64,000 nt of DNA from Anaeromyxobacter dehalogenans 2CP-1 (GCF_000022145.1 NC_011891.1:2802001-2866000), one strand, 5' to 3'. Positions 34,897 to 44,444 are shown, numbered from the stretch's first letter. Notes: generated by a model not told the origin, from the sequence alone. Numbers and translations are program-made.

Positions 34897-36498
34897 ATGG
34901 AGCCCCTCCTCAAGCAGCTCCGCGAGCTGCCGCGCCTCCTCGGCGCCCTCCCCGCCGGCCTGAAGCTGGTGCTGGTGGCGGGCGCGCTCGTCGCCATCGG
35001 CGTCGCCGCGCTCAGCGCGGTGCGCTCCTCCGAGGCGTACCAGTACGCCTTCACCAACCTCACGCCGGAGGACTCGGCCGAGGCGGCCGGCGCCCTCGGC
35101 GCGGCCGGCGTCCCGTATCGCCTGGAGGCGGGCGGCTCCGCGCTGGCGGTGCCCGCGTCGCGCGTGTACGACGCCCGCCTGCTGCTGGCCGGCGCCGGCC
35201 TCCCCCGCGGCGGGGGGGTGGGCTTCGAGATCTTCGACCGCGGCGACCTGGGCGTCTCCGAGTTCACGCAGAAGGTGAACCTGCGCCGCGCGACCGAGGG
35301 CGAGCTGGCCCGCACCATCTCGCGCCTCGCGCAGGTCCGCTCCGCGCGCGTGCACCTCACGCTCCCGGAGAAGGGGCTGTACCGCGACCAGGACCGCCCC
35401 GCCGCCGCGGCGGTGGTGGTGAACCTGCAGCCGGGGCGCACGCTCGACCAGCGCGAGATCTCCGGCATCCGGCACCTGGTGTCGTCCGCGGTCGCCGGGC
35501 TGGCGCCGGCGGGGGTCTCGGTGGTGGACGGCCGCGGCGAGGTGCTCTCCGACGAGGGCCCGCTGGGCGAGGCCATGGGCTACCAGCGCCGCATGGAGCG
35601 CGACCTGGAGCGGCGCATCGTGGACCTGCTCGGCCAGGCGGTGGGACCGGGCGCGGTGGTGGCGCGGGTGACCGCCTCGCTCGACCAGACCGAGGTCCAG
35701 AGCAGCGCCCAGGTCCTCGACCCCGACTCGGCCACGCTGCGCAGCGAGCGCAAGCTCACCCAGCAGTCGTCGAGCGACGGCGCGGGCCCGGCCGGCGTGG
35801 CGGGCGCCGCCGCCAACCAGCCGCTCGCGCCGCCGGCGCCGGCGGCCGGCGCGCGCGGGCGCAGCAGCGCCTCCACCGAGGACCAGACCCGCAACTACGA
35901 CGTCTCCACCACCACCACCACCTCGGTGGCGCGCGTCCCGCGCCTGGAGCGGATCTCGGTGGCCGTGCTGGTGGACGGCGCCGCGGGGGCGCCTCGCGCC
36001 GACGCGGAGATCGCGCGGCTGGGCGAGCTCGCCAAGCGCGCGGTGGGCTTCGACGCCGACCGCGGCGACACCTTCGAGATCTCCTCGTCGCCGTTCGTGC
36101 GCGCCGAGGAGCCCGCCCCGCCCCCGGCGCCCCCGCCGGCCCTGCTCGAGCGCCCCGCGGTGCGGTGGGGCGCGCTGGGCGCGGGCGCGCTCGTCGGCCT
36201 CGCGCTGCTCGCGGCCGCGCTGCGGCGCCGCCGGGCGCCGGCCGCGCCCGAGGTGCTGCCCATCCGGCCCGGCGCCCGCGTGGCCGAGATCGAGGCGGCG
36301 CTCGCCCGCGACGCCGCGCTCCCCGGCGCGCCGCCACCGCGCCCGGCGGCGCTGGCCGATCCGTCCGCCACCCTGCGCGACCGCGCCCGCGACCTCGCCT
36401 CGCAGGACCCCACCCGCACCGCCCACCTCCTGAAGGCCTGGATCGCCCAGGAGCCCGGCCAGCCGGTCCAGCCCGAGCGGAGCAACGCCGATGCCTGA
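34897..36498 (+). CDS. fliF: Flagellar MS-ring protein FliF
   Basis: A 533-residue inner-membrane ring protein. One transmembrane helix near the start (LKLVLVAGALVAIGVAALSAV) and one near residue 430 (GALGAGALVGLALLAAAL). Between them are YscJ-type domains: GVGFEIFDRGDLGVSEFTQK, LNLR-type GELARTISRLAQVRSARVHL and the ISGIRHLVSSAVAGL region. The C-terminal cytosolic tail binds FliG. The end overlaps fliG by eight bases. Confidence 0.95.
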   Translation: MEPLLKQLRELPRLLGALPAGLKLVLVAGALVAIGVAALSAVRSSEAYQYAFTNLTPEDSAEAAGALGAAGVPYRLEAGGSALAVPASRVYDARLLLAGAGLPRGGGVGFEIFDRGDLGVSEFTQKVNLRRATEGELARTISRLAQVRSARVHLTLPEKGLYRDQDRPAAAAVVVNLQPGRTLDQREISGIRHLVSSAVAGLAPAGVSVVDGRGEVLSDEGPLGEAMGYQRRMERDLERRIVDLLGQAVGPGAVVARVTASLDQTEVQSSAQVLDPDSATLRSERKLTQQSSSDGAGPAGVAGAAANQPLAPPAPAAGARGRSSASTEDQTRNYDVSTTTTTSVARVPRLERISVAVLVDGAAGAPRADAEIARLGELAKRAVGFDADRGDTFEISSSPFVRAEEPAPPPAPPPALLERPAVRWGALGAGALVGLALLAAALRRRRAPAAPEVLPIRPGARVAEIEAALARDAALPGAPPPRPAALADPSATLRDRARDLASQDPTRTAHLLKAWIAQEPGQPVQPERSNADA

Positions 36499-37540
36499 CC
36501 TCGCCCCCGCCCCGCCCAGCCCGTCCCCGGCGTCCGCCCCCGAGCGCCCCGGTCCCGGCGCGCAGCGCGCCGCCGCCGTGCTGCTCGGCGTCGGCCCGGA
36601 GGTCGCCGGCGCGGTGTTCAAGCTGCTCGGCGAGGCCGAGCTGCGCCGCATCGCGCTCGGCGCCAAGGCGCTCCGCGCCCGGGGCCCGAAGGCCATCACC
36701 GAGGCGCTGGAGCAGTTCGTCACCAGCATGGAGACGGTGGGCGGCGACGCGGCCGCCGGCGACGACCTGCTGCGCGAGGTGGCGGAGCGCGCGCTCGGCG
36801 CCGACGCGGCGCGGCGCGCCTTCGACGGCGTGGTCCCGCCGCCGCCGCCGGACGAGGTGCTCGGTCCGGTCTCGCAGGCGGATCCGGAGGCGCTCGCCAT
36901 GGTGCTGCAGCGCGAGCAGCCGCAGACCGTCGCGCTCGTGCTCTCCTCGCTCGACGGGCCGCGCGCGGTGGGCGTGATGGAGCGGTTGCCCGAGAAGCTC
37001 CGGCCGGACGTGCTGCGCCGGATGGCCACCATCGAGTCGGTGGCGCCGGAGGTGCTCCGGGAGGTGGGGCAGGCCCTCTCCTCCGAGCTGAAGGCGGTGG
37101 TGGCGGGCGGGATGCGCAAGGTGGACGGGAAGGCCACCGCGCTCGAGATCCTGCGCCGCTCGCCGCCGCAGGAGCAGGCGCAGGTGCTGGGCGAGATCGA
37201 GCGCGACGACGCGCAGCTCGCCGGCGAGCTGCGGGGCCGGCTGTTCACCTTCGGCGACCTGGTCGCCCTGGCCGATCGCGACCTGCAGCTCCTGCTGCGC
37301 GAGATCGACGGGCAGCGGCTCACGGTGGCGCTGAAGGGCGCCACCGCCGAGCTGCGCGACCGCTTCCTGCAGAACCTCTCCGCCCGCGCCGCGGAGATGC
37401 TCGCCGACGACCTCGCGGCCATGGGCCCGGTGAAGCTCGCGTCGGTGGAGGCCGCGCAGCAGGAGATCGCCAAGGCGGCCCAGGAGCTCGCGCAGGAAGG
37501 CCGCATCACCATCGTCAACCCCGCCGAGAAGATGCTCTAG
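36491..37540 (+). CDS. fliG: Flagellar motor switch protein FliG
   Basis: A 349-residue rotor protein. N-terminal part contacts FliF; the middle has LVLSSLDGPRAVGVMERLPE, and the C-terminal torque helix region contains LFTFGDLVALADRDLQLLLREID and LADDLAAMGPVKLASVEAAQ with the charged residues that meet MotA. A Pro-rich N-terminal extension of about 25 residues is unusual. No fliM or fliN follows in this window. Confidence 0.95.
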   Translation: MPDLAPAPPSPSPASAPERPGPGAQRAAAVLLGVGPEVAGAVFKLLGEAELRRIALGAKALRARGPKAITEALEQFVTSMETVGGDAAAGDDLLREVAERALGADAARRAFDGVVPPPPPDEVLGPVSQADPEALAMVLQREQPQTVALVLSSLDGPRAVGVMERLPEKLRPDVLRRMATIESVAPEVLREVGQALSSELKAVVAGGMRKVDGKATALEILRRSPPQEQAQVLGEIERDDAQLAGELRGRLFTFGDLVALADRDLQLLLREIDGQRLTVALKGATAELRDRFLQNLSARAAEMLADDLAAMGPVKLASVEAAQQEIAKAAQELAQEGRITIVNPAEKML

Positions 37541-37555
37541 CCGAGGCCCCTCGCC

Positions 37556-38182
37556 ATGACCGGCACGCCCAGACCTCCCGCCTTCCTCGCCGCGCACACC
37601 GCAGCGCCCTCCATGCGGGCAGCGCCGTTCGCGGTGGCGGTGAACGCGGCCGCGCCGGCCGCGCCGCGCCCGGCGGAGCCCCGGGCCGCCCCGCCGCCGG
37701 AGCCGCCACCCCCGTCCGCGCCCGAGGCCCCCGCCGTGGAGGCGCTGCGCGCCGAGGCGCTCGAGCGGGTGGCGCACGCGGTCGAGGTGCTCCGGCTCCA
37801 GGCCGGCCGCCTGGCCGAGCAGGCCCGGACCGATGCGCTGGAGGTCGGCTTCCAGGTGGCGCGCCGCATCCTGGAGGCGGAGGTGAGCACCTCGCCCGAG
37901 GCGCTGTTCGCGCTGGTGCGCGCCGCCCTGCGCAAGGCCGGCGGGTCGCGCCGCGTGACGGTGCGGCTGCACCCGGACGACGTGCCCCGCGTCGCCCCGG
38001 CGGCCGTCGCCGAGGCCGCCGGGCTCTCGGCCGGCGCGATCGAGGTCGCCGGGGACGCCTCGCTGGAGCGCGGCGACTGCGTGGTGGACACCGACTTCGG
38101 CCGGGTGGACGGCCGCCTGCGCACGCGGCTCGAGGAGCTGCACCGCGCCGCTCAGGCGGCCGCGGAGGAGGAGGTCGCGTGA
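37556..38182 (+). CDS. fliH: Flagellar export ATPase regulator FliH
   Basis: A 208-residue protein. A long Pro/Ala-rich start leads to the FliH/HrpE domain: EVGFQVARRILEAEVSTSPE, then VRAALRKAGGSRRVTVRLHP and the GDASLERGDCVVDTDFGRVDG element. It binds FliI and controls its ATPase. The last four bases overlap the fliI start (GTGA). Confidence 0.9.
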   Translation: MTGTPRPPAFLAAHTAAPSMRAAPFAVAVNAAAPAAPRPAEPRAAPPPEPPPPSAPEAPAVEALRAEALERVAHAVEVLRLQAGRLAEQARTDALEVGFQVARRILEAEVSTSPEALFALVRAALRKAGGSRRVTVRLHPDDVPRVAPAAVAEAAGLSAGAIEVAGDASLERGDCVVDTDFGRVDGRLRTRLEELHRAAQAAAEEEVA

Positions 38183-39537
38183 CCCTGCTGGATCGCGACG
38201 CCCTCGCCCGCGCGCTCGCCGAGGCCGATCCCACCCCGCTCACCGGGACGGTGGTGCGGGCGGCCGGCCTGCTCGTCGAGGCGCTCCTCCCCCAGGTGCC
38301 GGTGGGGACGGCCTGCGAGATCCACGCGCAGGACGGCGCGGTGGTGCTCGCGGAGGTGATCGGGTTCCAGGGCGGCACGGCGCGGCTCATGCCGCTGTCC
38401 GGGATCCAGGGCGTGGCGGAGGGCTGCGCGGTGGTGCCGCGCGCCAGCGCGGATCGCATCGCGGTGGGCGAGGCGCTGCTCGGCCGCGTGGTGGACGCGT
38501 CGCTCCGCCCGGTGGACGGCGGCGCGGTGCCCATGCTGCGCCAGCGCACCGCGCTGCACGCCTCCCCGCCGCCCGCGCTCTCGCGCCGCCGGGTGGAGCG
38601 GGCCGTGCCGCTCGGCATCCGCGCGATCGACGCGTGCCTGACGGTCGGCGAGGGCCAGCGCATCGCGGTGATGGCCGGTCCGGGCGTGGGCAAGAGCGTG
38701 CTGCTCGGGATGCTGGCGCGCTCCGCCACCGCGGACGTGGTGGTGGTCGGGCTCATCGGCGAGCGCGGCCGCGAGGTGCGCGAGTTCGTGGAGCGCGACC
38801 TCGGGCCGGGCCTGGCCCGCGCGGTCGTGGTGGTGGCCACCAGCGACGCCTCGCCGCTCGAGCGGCTGCGCGCCGCCATGGCGGCGACCGCGGCCGCGGA
38901 GTGGTTCCGAGGCCGCGGCCGGCGGGTGCTCCTGCTGGTGGACTCGCTCTCGCGCGTGGCCCAGGCGCAGCGCGAGATCGGCCTCGCCGCGGGCGAGCCT
39001 CCCACCACCCGCGGCTACCCGCCGTCGGCGTTCGCGATCCTGCCCCGCCTGGTCGAGCGCGCCGGCAACGACGCCGGCCCGGGCAGCATCACCGCGTTCT
39101 ACACGGTGCTGGCGGAGGGCGACGACCACGCCGGCGATCCCATCGCCGACGCCGCGCGCGCCACGCTGGACGGCCACCTGGTGCTGTCGCGCCGCCTGGC
39201 CGAGTCCGGCCACTTCCCGGCCATCGACGTGCTCGCGTCGGTGTCGCGCGTGATGAACGACATCGTTCCGGCGGAGCATCGCGCCCTGGCCCGCGAGGCG
39301 CGCGAGGTGCTCTCGGCGCACCGCGAGGCCGCCGACCTGGTCGAGGTGGGCGCGTACGCGGCGGGGTCGAACCCGCGCGTCGACCGCGCGCTCCGCTGCA
39401 TCGAGCCGCTGCGGGCGTTCCTCCGGCAGGACCCGGCGGAGCGGACCCCCATGCCCGAGGCGCTGGAGCGCCTGGCGCGGCTGCTGGCCCCGCCCGCGGC
39501 AGCCCCGCCCGCGAGGAAGGAGGCGGCGCATGGCTAG
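38179..39537 (+). CDS. fliI: Flagellum-specific ATPase FliI
   Basis: A 452-residue F1-type ATPase for flagellar export. It has Walker A AGPGVGKSVLLG, then GLIGERGREVREFVE, LLLVDSLSRVAQAQREI (Walker B), and GEPPTTRGYPPSAFAILPRL. The C-terminal part is VSRVMNDIVP and the LVEVGAYAAGSNPRVDRA element. GTG 38179 overlaps the fliH stop. The next gene overlaps by eight bases. Confidence 0.96.
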   Translation: MTLLDRDALARALAEADPTPLTGTVVRAAGLLVEALLPQVPVGTACEIHAQDGAVVLAEVIGFQGGTARLMPLSGIQGVAEGCAVVPRASADRIAVGEALLGRVVDASLRPVDGGAVPMLRQRTALHASPPPALSRRRVERAVPLGIRAIDACLTVGEGQRIAVMAGPGVGKSVLLGMLARSATADVVVVGLIGERGREVREFVERDLGPGLARAVVVVATSDASPLERLRAAMAATAAAEWFRGRGRRVLLLVDSLSRVAQAQREIGLAAGEPPTTRGYPPSAFAILPRLVERAGNDAGPGSITAFYTVLAEGDDHAGDPIADAARATLDGHLVLSRRLAESGHFPAIDVLASVSRVMNDIVPAEHRALAREAREVLSAHREAADLVEVGAYAAGSNPRVDRALRCIEPLRAFLRQDPAERTPMPEALERLARLLAPPAAAPPARKEAAHG

Positions 39538-40099
39538 CCCCGCCCTGCTGGCCGGCCTCGCGGCCGCGCTGCTCGCCGCGGACGCGCCCCCCGCGACCCC
39601 GGCCGCGCCCGCGCCGGTGCCGCCGGCCCTCTCCGGGCGCGCGCTCGGCGAGGAGCTGCAGCGCGCCGCCCGCGACCGCCGCGTGGAGCAGGCGGCGCTC
39701 GCGCAGGAGCGGCAGCGGCTCGAGGCGCTCGCCGCCGAGATCGAGCGCGCCCGCGCCGCGCTCCGCGAGGAGACCGCGCGCCTGCAGGCGCTCGCCGCCG
39801 CCGCCGCGAAGGCCCCGGCGGCGCCCCAGGCGGCCCAGCCGCACAGGCCCGCCGCGCGCACCGCGGGCCTGCGCCCCGGCGCGAGGCCGCCGCCCACGCC
39901 CGCGGGCGTGGCGGCGCGCACCGTGCGCAACCTGCGACCGGAGCAGGCCGCGGCCATGCTCGCCCACCTCGATCGCGCCGCCGCCGCCGCCATCCTCCGC
40001 GAGATGCGGCCGGCCGACGCGGCCGCGGTGGTGGACCGGATGGCGCCCGACGCCGGCGCCGAGCTGCTCACCCTCCTCGCCAGGAACCCCGCGCCATGA
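39530..40099 (+). CDS. MotE/MgtE_N-like flagellar protein at the fliJ position
   Basis: A 189-residue protein with a short hydrophobic start (LLAGLAAALLAADA), a long coiled coil (AALAQERQRLEALAAEIERA onward), and an MgtE_N-like C-terminus: RNLRPEQAAAMLAHLDRAAA, ILREMRPADAAAVVDRM. This pattern is that of MotE or FlaC/FlbE-type proteins, thought to chaperone motor or export parts. The usual fliJ is absent between fliI and fliK, and this gene takes that place. Its coiled coil may also do the FliJ job; that is a guess. Confidence 0.7.
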   Translation: MASPALLAGLAAALLAADAPPATPAAPAPVPPALSGRALGEELQRAARDRRVEQAALAQERQRLEALAAEIERARAALREETARLQALAAAAAKAPAAPQAAQPHRPAARTAGLRPGARPPPTPAGVAARTVRNLRPEQAAAMLAHLDRAAAAAILREMRPADAAAVVDRMAPDAGAELLTLLARNPAP

Positions 40100-41373
40100 C
40101 GCCAGGACCGATCCTTCCCGGCGCGCCGTCCGGCGGCGCCCCGGCGCCGCGGGCGATGCGCCCCGGCGACGCCGACCCGCGGTTCGAGGACGCGCTCCGC
40201 GCCGCCCATCCCGCCGCGGAGGTCGCCGAGCCTCGGGCGGTCCGCGGCCATGCCCGCGTCCCGGGTCGGGAGCCCGCCGGCGGCGGTCGGCCCAGGTCCG
40301 ACGACGCCGCGCCGCCCGCCGTGGCCGAGGCGCTCCCGTCCGCGACCCTGGCCGTGCAGGCGGCCCAGGCGGCCCAGGCGGCCCAGGCCGCCCAGGTCGC
40401 TGCGGCGCACCGGCGGACGCCCGGCCCTTCCGCGCCCCCGCGAGCACCGTCGCCCACCGCGGTTCGCTCCGGGCTCGGCCGCGCGATCGCCGGCCCGGGC
40501 GCCCCGCCCCTCGAGGCGAGCCCGGAGGCACCGGCGCCGCGCGGCGCCGCCCACAGGTCCCCCTCCGCCGCGGGGCCGCAGGCCGGCCCGGGACCGGCCC
40601 TCGCCGCCGGCTCGCGCCAGGCCGCCCCGCCGGTGCGTGGCGCGGTCCGTCGCACGCCCGGCGCGGCCCCGCATGCCTCCGCCGCGGGCGCCTCCGGCGC
40701 GCCCCCCGTGCACGCCGCCGTCGCGGCGCGCCTCCCCGACGCCGAGACCGGCCTCCCGTCGGCCCGCGCCGCCGCCGCGGGCGGCCGGCGCCGCGCCCCT
40801 GCTACGCCCGCCGAGCGCGACGCCGTCCACCGGCCCGCCGGCGCGCCGGACTCGCCCGGCCCGGGCCCGCTCGGCGGCGCAGCCTCCGCGAGCCGCGCCG
40901 CGGATCCCGGGCCGGCAGCCGGCGCCGAGGCCCCGCGCGCGCCGCTCCCGCCGCTGCCGCCCGAGCCCGCCGAGCCGGTGGTGGCCGGCGCGCTGCTCCC
41001 GGCGGCCGCCCACCTGCGGGTCCGCTCCGACGCGCTCGGCGACCTCGCGCTCCACCTGCGGATCGCCGACGGGGCCGCCCACGTGCGGGTGGAGACCGCG
41101 TCGGCGGCCGCGCTCGAGGCGCGCGCCCCGGAGCTCGCCCGCGCGCTCGCGGCCGAGGGGCTGGGCCTCGCCCGCCTCGAGGTGGAGCCGCGCGTCGCCG
41201 CGCCGGCGGCGCCGTCCGCCGGTCCGGGCGAGCAGCGCTCCGCCACCACCGGCGGCGGCGGCGACCGGTCCGGGGGCCGCGAGCGCGAGCCCGCCGCGCC
41301 GTTCCCCACCCCCTCCACCGCCCCCGCGCGCGCCGCCCGCGCGCGCCGGGGCGCCCACGACGTCACCGCCTAG
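40096..41373 (+). CDS. fliK: Flagellar hook-length control protein FliK
   Basis: A 425-residue protein. The first 300 residues are Pro/Ala-rich and of low complexity, with an AAQ repeat run (nine-base units at 40355-40403). The C-terminal Flg_hook domain is visible: LRVRSDALGDLALHLRIADG, then AHVRVETASAAALEARAPEL and GLGLARLEVEP. FliK measures hook length and switches export specificity. The start overlaps the previous stop (ATGA). Identity rests on the C-terminal domain and on the position before flgD and flgE. Confidence 0.8.
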   Translation: MTPGPILPGAPSGGAPAPRAMRPGDADPRFEDALRAAHPAAEVAEPRAVRGHARVPGREPAGGGRPRSDDAAPPAVAEALPSATLAVQAAQAAQAAQAAQVAAAHRRTPGPSAPPRAPSPTAVRSGLGRAIAGPGAPPLEASPEAPAPRGAAHRSPSAAGPQAGPGPALAAGSRQAAPPVRGAVRRTPGAAPHASAAGASGAPPVHAAVAARLPDAETGLPSARAAAAGGRRRAPATPAERDAVHRPAGAPDSPGPGPLGGAASASRAADPGPAAGAEAPRAPLPPLPPEPAEPVVAGALLPAAAHLRVRSDALGDLALHLRIADGAAHVRVETASAAALEARAPELARALAAEGLGLARLEVEPRVAAPAAPSAGPGEQRSATTGGGGDRSGGREREPAAPFPTPSTAPARAARARRGAHDVTA

Positions 41374-41381
41374 GAGCCCGC

Positions 41382-42059
41382 GTGTCCACCTCCCCCGTCA
41401 CCAGCGCGCTGGGCGCGCTCCCGCAGGCCGGGCAGGCGCCCGCGCCCGCCTCGAGCGCGCTCGGCAAGGACGCGTTCCTGAAGCTCCTCACCACCCAGCT
41501 CCAGCACCAGGATCCGCTCTCCCCCATGGACAGCCAGGCGTTCGTGGCGCAGCTCGCGCAGTTCTCGTCGGTCGAGCAGCTCGGCGCGCTCGGCGACAAG
41601 CTCGACACGCTCGCCATGGCGCAGGCCTCGTCGAACCAGCTCGGCACCGCCGCGCTGGTGGGCAAGGAGGTCCTCTTCCGCGCCGACCGCGTCCGCCTCG
41701 ACCCGGGCGGCCCCGCACGCTTCGAGGTGACGCTCCCGGCCGACGCCGGCGAGGCGGTGGCGATCCTGGCGGACGCGAGCGGACGGGTGGTGCGGACGCT
41801 GCAGCTCGGTGCGCGCGACGCCGGCACGTTCCCGGTGAGCTGGGACGGGCGCGACGCGTCGGGCGAGCCGCTCCCCGCCGGCGACTACCTGCTCACCGTC
41901 TCCGCCACGCGGACCGACGGCACCGCGCTCGACGCGGCGACCAGCCTGCGCGGCACGGTCACCGGCGTGACCTTCGAGAACCAGGCGCCCGAGCTGCTGG
42001 TGGGCGGGCGCCACGTGAAGCTCTCCGACGTCCTCCAGCTCGCCGCCCCCGCGGCCTGA
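41382..42059 (+). CDS. flgD: Flagellar hook cap protein FlgD
   Basis: A 225-residue hook scaffolding protein. GKDAFLKLLTTQLQHQDPLS and the SQAFVAQLAQFSSVEQL motif mark FlgD. The C-terminal FlgD Ig-like domain has GTFPVSWDGRDASGEPLPAG. GTG 41382 follows GGAG. It caps the growing hook so that FlgE, coded next, can polymerise. Confidence 0.95.
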   Translation: MSTSPVTSALGALPQAGQAPAPASSALGKDAFLKLLTTQLQHQDPLSPMDSQAFVAQLAQFSSVEQLGALGDKLDTLAMAQASSNQLGTAALVGKEVLFRADRVRLDPGGPARFEVTLPADAGEAVAILADASGRVVRTLQLGARDAGTFPVSWDGRDASGEPLPAGDYLLTVSATRTDGTALDAATSLRGTVTGVTFENQAPELLVGGRHVKLSDVLQLAAPAA

Positions 42060-42091
42060 TCCCCAGACCCCGCCGCACGAAAGGAAGCCCC

Positions 42092-43378
42092 ATGTCCCTC
42101 CTCACCGCGCTCTCCTCCGGCACCACCGGCCTCCAGGCCTCCTCGCTCGAGCTCTCGGTGGTCGGCGACAACATCGCCAACGCCAACACCGTCGGCTTCA
42201 AGTCCGGCCGCGCCGCCTTCGAGGACGCGCTCTCGCAGAGCGTCATCGGCGGCACCGGGCAGATCGGCCTCGGCTCGCGCCTCGCCGGCGTGCAGAAGAT
42301 CCTGACCCAGGGCGCGCTCGCCTCCACCGGCCTCGCCACCGACCTGGCGCTCCAGGGCAACGGCTTCTTCGTGGTGCGCGGCGCGCACGCCGGCCAGACC
42401 GGCACGTTCTACACGCGCGACGGTCAGTTCACGGTGGACGACGACGGCTACCTGGTGAACCTGGAGGGCCTGCGGGTGCAGGGCTTCCCCGCCGATCCCT
42501 CCGGCGCGCTGGCCGGCCTGCCCGACGACCTGCTCGTCGGCACCGCCTCCGCGCAGCCGCGCGCCACCACCCGGCTCACGCTCAAGGCGAACCTCCAGGC
42601 CGACGCGGCGGTCCCGACCGCCGCATGGGACCCCGCCAACCCCGGCGCCACGTCCAACTTCTCCACCACCATGACGGTGTACGACGCGCTCGGCGCCGGC
42701 CACGCCGTCCAGGTCTACTTCCGCAAGACCGGCGACGGCGCCTGGGACTGGCACGCGCTCACCGACGGCGCCGGGGTGGCCGGCGGCACCGCGGGGCAGC
42801 TCACCCAGATCGCCGGCGGCACGCTCGCGTTCGGCGACGGCGGCGAGCTCACCTCCATGACCCAGACCTCGAGCTTCACCCCGGCCGGCCAGGCCGCGCC
42901 CCAGCCCCTCGACTTCTCCTTCGGCGATGCCACCTCCGCCGGCGGGACCGGCCTCGCCGGGGTGACCCAGTTCTCGGCCACGTCCGCGAGCACCTTCATC
43001 GGCCAGGACGGCTACGGCTCCGGGCAGCTCGCCTCCGTCCGCGTCGGGCCGGAGGGCGTCATCTCCGGCGTGTTCACCAACGGGCAGACCCGCGTGCTCG
43101 GCCAGGTGGCGGTGGCGGGCTTCGCCGCGCCCGACCAGCTCGACCGCGCCGGCGGCAACCTGCTCCAGCAGACGCCCGGCTCCGGGCAGCCGGTGGTGGG
43201 CGCGGCCGGCTCCGGCGGGCGCGCGTCGGTCGTGGCGGGCTCGCTGGAGCAGTCCAACGTGGACCTGGCCGAGCAGTTCGTGCGGCTCATCGCGGCCCAG
43301 CGGGCCTTCCAGGCCAACTCCAAGACCATCACCACCGCCGATCAGCTCCTCTCCGAGCTCATCGCGATGAAGCGCTAA
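42092..43378 (+). CDS. flgE: Flagellar hook protein FlgE
   Basis: A 428-residue hook subunit. N-terminal rod/hook motif SVVGDNIANANTVGFKSGRA and the GNGFFVVRG element; C-terminal QSNVDLAEQFVRLIAAQRAF with [20 protein letters not shown] precedes ATG 42092. Normal length for the family. Confidence 0.96.
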   Translation: MSLLTALSSGTTGLQASSLELSVVGDNIANANTVGFKSGRAAFEDALSQSVIGGTGQIGLGSRLAGVQKILTQGALASTGLATDLALQGNGFFVVRGAHAGQTGTFYTRDGQFTVDDDGYLVNLEGLRVQGFPADPSGALAGLPDDLLVGTASAQPRATTRLTLKANLQADAAVPTAAWDPANPGATSNFSTTMTVYDALGAGHAVQVYFRKTGDGAWDWHALTDGAGVAGGTAGQLTQIAGGTLAFGDGGELTSMTQTSSFTPAGQAAPQPLDFSFGDATSAGGTGLAGVTQFSATSASTFIGQDGYGSGQLASVRVGPEGVISGVFTNGQTRVLGQVAVAGFAAPDQLDRAGGNLLQQTPGSGQPVVGAAGSGGRASVVAGSLEQSNVDLAEQFVRLIAAQRAFQANSKTITTADQLLSELIAMKR

Positions 43379-43419
43379 AGGGGACCGGCCGGCGTGCCGA
43401 TGACCGTGCGGGAGCGCCC

Positions 43420-43656
43420 ATGATCGTCCTCACGCGCCTCGACGGGAAACCGCTCGTCGTCAACGCCGACCGGATCCTCACCGTCGAGGCCACGCCCGAC
43501 ACCGTGCTGCTGCTCGACGGCGGCCTGCACCTGATGGTGCGCGAGCCGCCCGACGAGGTGGTCGAGCGCGTCGTCGCGTTCCGCCGCCGGATCGCCGCGG
43601 GCCCGGCGCGGCCCGGCGGGCTGGTCGCGCTCCCCCGCCCCGCGCCCGAGGAGTAG
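43420..43656 (+). CDS. flbD: FlbD-family small flagellar protein
   Basis: A 78-residue protein beginning MIVLTRLDGKPLVVNADRI, with the family's TVEATPDTVLLLDGG and a conserved EVVERVVAFRR. FlbD (swarming motility protein) sits between hook and motor genes in many bacteria. Its function is not firmly known; this is not the Caulobacter sigma-54 regulator of the same name. GGAG precedes the ATG. Confidence 0.9.
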   Translation: MIVLTRLDGKPLVVNADRILTVEATPDTVLLLDGGLHLMVREPPDEVVERVVAFRRRIAAGPARPGGLVALPRPAPEE

Positions 43657-43658
43657 CC

Positions 43659-44444
43659 ATGGACGTCACCACCATCGCCGGCATCTTCGCCGCCGTGGGC
43701 CTGATCCTGCTGGGCCAGGCGCTGGAGGGCGGGCACGTCGGCTCGCTCCTGCAGGCCACCGCGGCGCTGATCGTGTTCGGCGGGACCTTCGGCGCGGTGC
43801 TGGTGGCGTTCCCGCGGCGCGACGTGGGCAGGGCGCTCTCGCAGCTCAAGCTGGTGTTCGCCGAGCGCAAGGTGGACCTGGGCGCGCTCTCGCGCGAGCT
43901 GGTGGAGTACGCCGGCGTGGCGCGCCGCGACGGCGTGCTGGCGCTGGAGGCGAAGCTCCCCGGCATCCCGGACCCGTTCCTGCGCCGGGCGCTGCAGCTC
44001 GTGGTGGACGGCGTGGACGCGTCGGTGACCCGCTCCACCCTCGAGGCCGCGGTCGACGCCGAGTACGAGGAGCACGCGGTCGGCGCGAAGGTGTGGGAGG
44101 CGGCGGGCGGGTTCGCCCCCACCATCGGGATCCTCGGCGCCGTGCTCGGGCTCATCCACGTGATGGAGAACCTGTCCGATCCCTCCAAGCTCGGCGGCGG
44201 CATCGCGGTGGCGTTCGTGGCCACGGTCTACGGCGTGGGGAGCGCGAACGTCCTGTTCCTCCCGTTCGCGACCAAGATGAAGCGCAAGCTGGGGGCGGAG
44301 CGCGACCGCAAGACGCTGATCACCGAGGGCGTGCTCGCCATCCAGGAGGGCATCAACCCGCGCGTGCTGGAGGAGAAGCTGCGCGCCTACTCCGGGGAGC
44401 CGCCGGCCGAGCGCGACGCCGAGCCCCGGCGCAAGGCCGCGTAG
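43659..44444 (+). CDS. motA: Flagellar stator protein MotA
   Basis: A 261-residue inner-membrane stator subunit. Two N-terminal helices (TTIAGIFAAVGLILLGQAL and LLQATAALIVFGGTFGAVL) and a second pair (GGFAPTIGILGAVLGLIHVM and IAVAFVATVYGVGSANVLFL) flank the cytosolic loop that meets FliG. The C-terminal tail has KTLITEGVLAIQEGINPRVL. It starts two bases after flbD and pairs with motB. Confidence 0.95.
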   Translation: MDVTTIAGIFAAVGLILLGQALEGGHVGSLLQATAALIVFGGTFGAVLVAFPRRDVGRALSQLKLVFAERKVDLGALSRELVEYAGVARRDGVLALEAKLPGIPDPFLRRALQLVVDGVDASVTRSTLEAAVDAEYEEHAVGAKVWEAAGGFAPTIGILGAVLGLIHVMENLSDPSKLGGGIAVAFVATVYGVGSANVLFLPFATKMKRKLGAERDRKTLITEGVLAIQEGINPRVLEEKLRAYSGEPPAERDAEPRRKAA

